Shown one piece after another: positions 60,962 to 64,000 of a DNA stretch of 64,000 bases; the first letter of the stretch is position 1; the number at the start of each line of letters is the position of its first letter. The position numbers and the translations under genes are program-made. Under the pieces are notes generated by a model. It made no database searches, was not told the origin of the DNA, and saw nothing but the letters and a program-made list of their open reading frames with translations. Source of the DNA: Stutzerimonas sp. S1 (lineage in GTDB: Bacteria > Pseudomonadota > Gammaproteobacteria > Pseudomonadales > Pseudomonadaceae); assembly GCF_025966695.1 (NCBI RefSeq), contig NZ_JAOEIY010000001.1, positions 506,474-570,473 on the forward strand, read 5' to 3'.

Positions 60962-63544
60962 ATGGCAGTGGACAGTATGGACGAACCCGCTATCGACAAT
61001 GGTTCCACCACCGGCTTGCGTCAGCACGTCGCCTGGCGCAACGGCGTCGCCTGGCTGGTTCTGCTGTTCACCTTGCTGGTGCAGCTGGTGGTCTTCCAGC
61101 ACCTGCGCAGCAATGAAACTCGCGCCGCCAACCAGCAGTTCGAGCTGCTCAGCGACAAGGTCACCGAAGCCATCCGCAAACGCCTGCACGACCACGAGCA
61201 GATCCTGCTCGGCGGCGCCGGATTGATCGATGCCGGCGGTCAGATCAGCCGCGAACAATGGCACACCTACGTGCAGCGTCTGCAGCTCAAGGAGCGCTAC
61301 CCCGGTATCCAGGGCGTCGGTTTCAGCCTGGCGGTCAGGCCCGATGAGCGCGCGGCCCACGTCGCAGCGATCCGTGCCGCCGGCTTCCAGGACTACACCA
61401 TCCATCCTGACGGCGAGCGACCGCTGTACACCTCGATCATCTACCTGGAACCGTTCGACCGCCGCAATCGCGCGGCTTTCGGCTACGACATGTATGCCGA
61501 ACCGGCGCGGCACCAGGCCATGCGACGCGCGGCCACGTTGGGCAAGGCCAGCATCACCCGCAAGGTCACGCTGATGCAGGAAACCCACGGGAAGGTGCAG
61601 GCCGGCGTGTTGCTCTACGTTCCGGTGTACCGTCCCGGCCTGCCGCTGGATACTTCCGAGCAACGCCTGGCAGCGTTGCGCGGTTTCGTCTACAGCCCCT
61701 ACCGGCTGGGCGATTTGATGCATGGAATTCTCGGCGACGTCGACCTACCGCTGGATCTCAGCATCTATGCCAGCGACCGCGAGCAGCCCGAGCACCTGCT
61801 GTTCACCACACGCCAGGCCGAGGCCCCCGATCGCTCGCCAACCTACACGCAGCTGCAGCAGCTGCACCTGTACGGGCAGACGTGGACGCTGCGCCTGGAC
61901 AGCCTGCCGGAGTTCGAGGAGCGCTTTCATTCCAACGACACGCTGGTGGTCAGCCTGGGTCTCGGCCTGAGCCTGCTGCTGTTCTTCCTCACGTCCTCGC
62001 TCGCAATGCGCCACCAGCGGGCGCAGGCCCTTGCCGAGCAGATGACCTGGCACATCCGGCGCAACAAGCACGCCCTGCGACTGAGCGAGGAGCGCCTGTC
62101 ACTGGCGCTCAAGGGCAGCAACGATGGCCTCTGGGACCTCGATCTCGAGGCCGGCACGCTGTACGCGTCGCCACGCGCCTGGGAGATGCTCGGCTATCGC
62201 CCCGGCGAGCTGCCGTCGGATCTCAAGCTGTGGGAGCGGGTCATGGTGTCCGAGGACGTGAGTCGCGAACGGGCTCGCCTGGCCCAGACGATGCTCTCCA
62301 ATGTCGAGCACTTCACCACCGAGCTGCGCATGCAGCACAAGGGTGGCCAGGTCGTACCGGTGCTGTTGCGTGGCTACATCCAGCGCGATAGCCAGGGGCA
62401 GGCGCAGCGCATCAGCGGCACCATCATGGATCTGACCGAACGCAAGCGTATCGAGCAGATGAAGAACGAGTTCGTCTCCACGGTCAGCCATGAACTGCGC
62501 ACTCCGCTGACCTCGATCAGCGGCGCCCTCGGCCTGATCACCGGCGGTGCGCTGGGCGAGGCACCGGAACCGATGCAGCAGATGCTCGATATCGCCTATC
62601 GCAACAGCCAGCGGCTGGGCCACCTGATCAACGACCTGCTCGACATGGAGAAGATGGCCGCCGGCAAGATGACCTTCGACCTGCGCGAACACGCCTTGCC
62701 GCGCCTGCTGGAAGATGCTGTGGCGAGCAACCAGGCGTTCGCCGAACAGCATCGGGTTCGCTGCGTGCTCGAGCCACCAGTCAACGTTAACGTCTGGGTC
62801 GACGGTCTGCGCCTGCAGCAGGTGCTGAACAATTTTCTCTCCAACGCCATCAAGTTCACGCCCGAGAATGGCGAGGTCCGCGTACGCAGCAGCCTGCGCG
62901 GCACGCAGGTGCGCATCAGCGTCAGTGATCAGGGACCGGGCATCCCGCAAGCGTTCCGCGAACATGTCTTCGAGAAGTTCGCCCAGGCCGACGCCTCCGA
63001 CAGCCGCAAGATCGCCGGGACCGGGTTGGGGCTGGCGATCAGCAAGGAGCTCATGGAGCGGATGGGCGGCACCGTCGGCTTCGATTGCGTGGAGGGCGCC
63101 GGCACCACCTTCTGGTGCCAGCTGCCGATCCAGACACCGCTGTTCGGCGATAGCGCCACCAGCGAGGGTCAGCCTCGCCTACTGGTGGTCGAAGACGAGC
63201 CGGACACGGGCCGTCTGCTGCATCTGATGTTGCGCGAAGGCGGCTACGCCGTGGATCGTGTGCAGAGCCTGCACGCGGCGCGGGAAAAACTGGCCACCGG
63301 CAGCTACCAGGCCATGACCCTGGACTTGCACCTTCCCGACGGCAGCGGTCGTCAGCTGATCGAGGAGATCCGCCGCAACCCGGCGCTGCGGAATCTGCCG
63401 GTGATCGTCATCTCCGCCGCCAACCAGTTCGATCAGAGCGCACTGGCCGAACAGATCGTCTGGCTGCACAAGCCGATCACCAGCGCACAGCTGCTGACCA
63501 GCGTGCATAGCGCGCTGCAACCGACGTCGTCACCAGCCAAATAG
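60962..63544 (+). CDS. CHASE-PAS hybrid sensor histidine kinase
   Basis: About 860 residues. TM1 (about 29-50, VAWLVLLFTLLVQLVVFQHL), periplasmic CHASE domain (about 75-290; YPGIQGVGFSLAV and TSIIYLEPFDRRNRAAFGYDM are typical), TM2 (about 335-355), PAS (about 375-490), HisKA with phospho-His in STVSHELRTPLTS (about 509), HATPase (NFLSNAIKFTPENG, DQGPGIP, GTGLGLAISKELME) and a C-terminal receiver (VVEDEPDTGR about 740, phospho-Asp in LDLHLPDGSG about 786, WLHKPI Lys). CHASE domains sense small extracellular molecules; the ligand is unknown. No partner regulator is adjacent, so phosphate probably moves through its own receiver. The ATG at 60962 was picked; a TTG at 60923 and an ATG at 60977 are also possible. 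Confidence 0.9.
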   Translation: MAVDSMDEPAIDNGSTTGLRQHVAWRNGVAWLVLLFTLLVQLVVFQHLRSNETRAANQQFELLSDKVTEAIRKRLHDHEQILLGGAGLIDAGGQISREQWHTYVQRLQLKERYPGIQGVGFSLAVRPDERAAHVAAIRAAGFQDYTIHPDGERPLYTSIIYLEPFDRRNRAAFGYDMYAEPARHQAMRRAATLGKASITRKVTLMQETHGKVQAGVLLYVPVYRPGLPLDTSEQRLAALRGFVYSPYRLGDLMHGILGDVDLPLDLSIYASDREQPEHLLFTTRQAEAPDRSPTYTQLQQLHLYGQTWTLRLDSLPEFEERFHSNDTLVVSLGLGLSLLLFFLTSSLAMRHQRAQALAEQMTWHIRRNKHALRLSEERLSLALKGSNDGLWDLDLEAGTLYASPRAWEMLGYRPGELPSDLKLWERVMVSEDVSRERARLAQTMLSNVEHFTTELRMQHKGGQVVPVLLRGYIQRDSQGQAQRISGTIMDLTERKRIEQMKNEFVSTVSHELRTPLTSISGALGLITGGALGEAPEPMQQMLDIAYRNSQRLGHLINDLLDMEKMAAGKMTFDLREHALPRLLEDAVASNQAFAEQHRVRCVLEPPVNVNVWVDGLRLQQVLNNFLSNAIKFTPENGEVRVRSSLRGTQVRISVSDQGPGIPQAFREHVFEKFAQADASDSRKIAGTGLGLAISKELMERMGGTVGFDCVEGAGTTFWCQLPIQTPLFGDSATSEGQPRLLVVEDEPDTGRLLHLMLREGGYAVDRVQSLHAAREKLATGSYQAMTLDLHLPDGSGRQLIEEIRRNPALRNLPVIVISAANQFDQSALAEQIVWLHKPITSAQLLTSVHSALQPTSSPAK

Positions 63545-63587
63545 TTACCACCGTCGCGGCGCTACCGACTCATCGGCAAAGCAAAGA

Positions 63588-63624
63588 AAAACGCGGGAGA
63601 GGCCGTCTGACCTCTCCCGCGTTT
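63588..63624. terminator. Bidirectional terminator between the sensor kinase gene and rpoH
   Basis: AAACGCGGGAGAGG (63589-63602) pairs with CCTCTCCCGCGTTT (63611-63624): a perfect 14-bp stem, with an A-rich left flank that serves as the T-run for rpoH on the minus strand. Confidence 0.92.
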
Positions 63625-63648
63625 GATACAGCCGGATCGTCTGGCGTA

Positions 63649-64000
63649 TCAGGCCTGGATCGAACCCTTGAGCTTGGTCATCGCATTCTTTTCCAGCTGA
63701 CGAATGCGCTCGGCAGAGACGTTGTACTTGGCAGCCAGGTCATGCAGGGTCGCCTTGTCTTCGCTCAGCCAGCGCTGCTGGAGGATGTCACGACTGCGCT
63801 CGTCGAGACCTTCGAGCGCTTCATGCAGACTCGAGGTGGAGCTGTCGCTCCAGTCGGCATCTTCCAGCTGACGGGCCGGATCGTAGCGGTGGTCTTCCAG
63901 ATAGTGCGCCGGCGACTGGAATGCGCTGTCGTCGTCAGCATCGGCGGCCGGATCGAAGGCCATGTCATGGCCGGTCAGACGGCTTTCCATCTCCCGCACT
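63649..64000 (-). CDS. rpoH: RNA polymerase heat-shock sigma factor RpoH (C-terminal part, cut by the window edge)
   Basis: The last 116-117 codons of sigma32. The fragment begins within region 3 (VREMESRLTG-type sequence) and holds the RpoH box-like acidic stretch. Sigma region 4 is complete: LEGLDERSRDILQQRWLSED, then ATLHDLAAKYNVSAERIRQL with the helix-turn-helix that reads the -35 element, and MTKLKGSIQA at the end. RpoH directs heat-shock genes. The 5' part, including any thermosensor structure, lies beyond position 64000. The gene order rpoH-mtgA-DUF423 resembles P. aeruginosa, with two signalling genes in between here. Confidence 0.97.
   Translation of the reverse strand, partial: VREMESRLTGHDMAFDPAADADDDSAFQSPAHYLEDHRYDPARQLEDADWSDSSTSSLHEALEGLDERSRDILQQRWLSEDKATLHDLAAKYNVSAERIRQLEKNAMTKLKGSIQA

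Overview
The window is about 63-65% GC, densely coded, and carries the conserved gammaproteobacterial Pseudomonadaceae backbone. Gene content and order (rpoH, mtgA, DUF423, thiS-thiG, trmB ... hemW, rdgB, metW, metX, yggT, proC, yggS, pilT, pilU, pyrC', pyrB, pyrR, ruvX, yqgE, tonB3, gshB, pilGHIJK-chpABC, rsmE, bioA, yceI, mexAB-oprM, rhlE, metF, ahcY) match what I remember of the PA0376-PA0432 segment of Pseudomonas aeruginosa, with local differences. Protein sequences and spacing suggest a Pseudomonas/Stutzerimonas (P. stutzeri group) chromosome. No rRNA, tRNA, CRISPR array, prophage or insertion sequence is visible.

Left end (1-9100): the tail of an unidentified gene runs by a 4-nt overlap into two tandem DUF2931 lipoprotein genes. 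A decayed third copy follows; this is the most accessory-looking part of the window. After it come a short MgtE-type cation transporter, a YadGH-type ABC exporter, a ferric-reductase-like flavocytochrome, the LigB DNA ligase with an export-like N-terminus, and small secreted proteins (DUF1090, cytochrome c', a cysteine-rich unknown).

Methionine cycle and efflux (9100-21050): ahcY lies behind a consensus-like promoter and an S-adenosylhomocysteine riboswitch, followed by metF. The DEAD-box helicase gene rhlE converges on a mexAB-oprM-type RND pump operon. That operon has no adjacent repressor gene, yet its promoter carries a palindrome resembling the TtgR operator of P. putida. YceI and a cytochrome b561 form a small operon next to it.

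Motility signalling (21200-38700): bioA and rsmE, then the complete Pil-Chp chemotaxis-like cluster (pilG, H, I, J, K, chpA, B, C, all on the minus strand) that controls type IV pili, then gshB and tonB3. The retraction ATPase genes pilT and pilU follow at 43100-45360. chpD and chpE are not present.

Housekeeping (38700-58700): yqgE-ruvX-pyrR-pyrB-pyrC' is one tightly packed operon. Its dihydroorotase-like last gene has lost its metal ligands. yggS-proC-yggT, a dynamin-like GTPase, metX-metW-DUF4426-rdgB-hemW-DUF3392, a DUF1329 protein, thiS-thiG-trmB, DUF423 and mtgA follow.

Right end (58800-64000): a membrane PAS-GGDEF-EAL protein and a CHASE-PAS hybrid sensor kinase sit between mtgA and the 3' part of rpoH, which runs off the edge.
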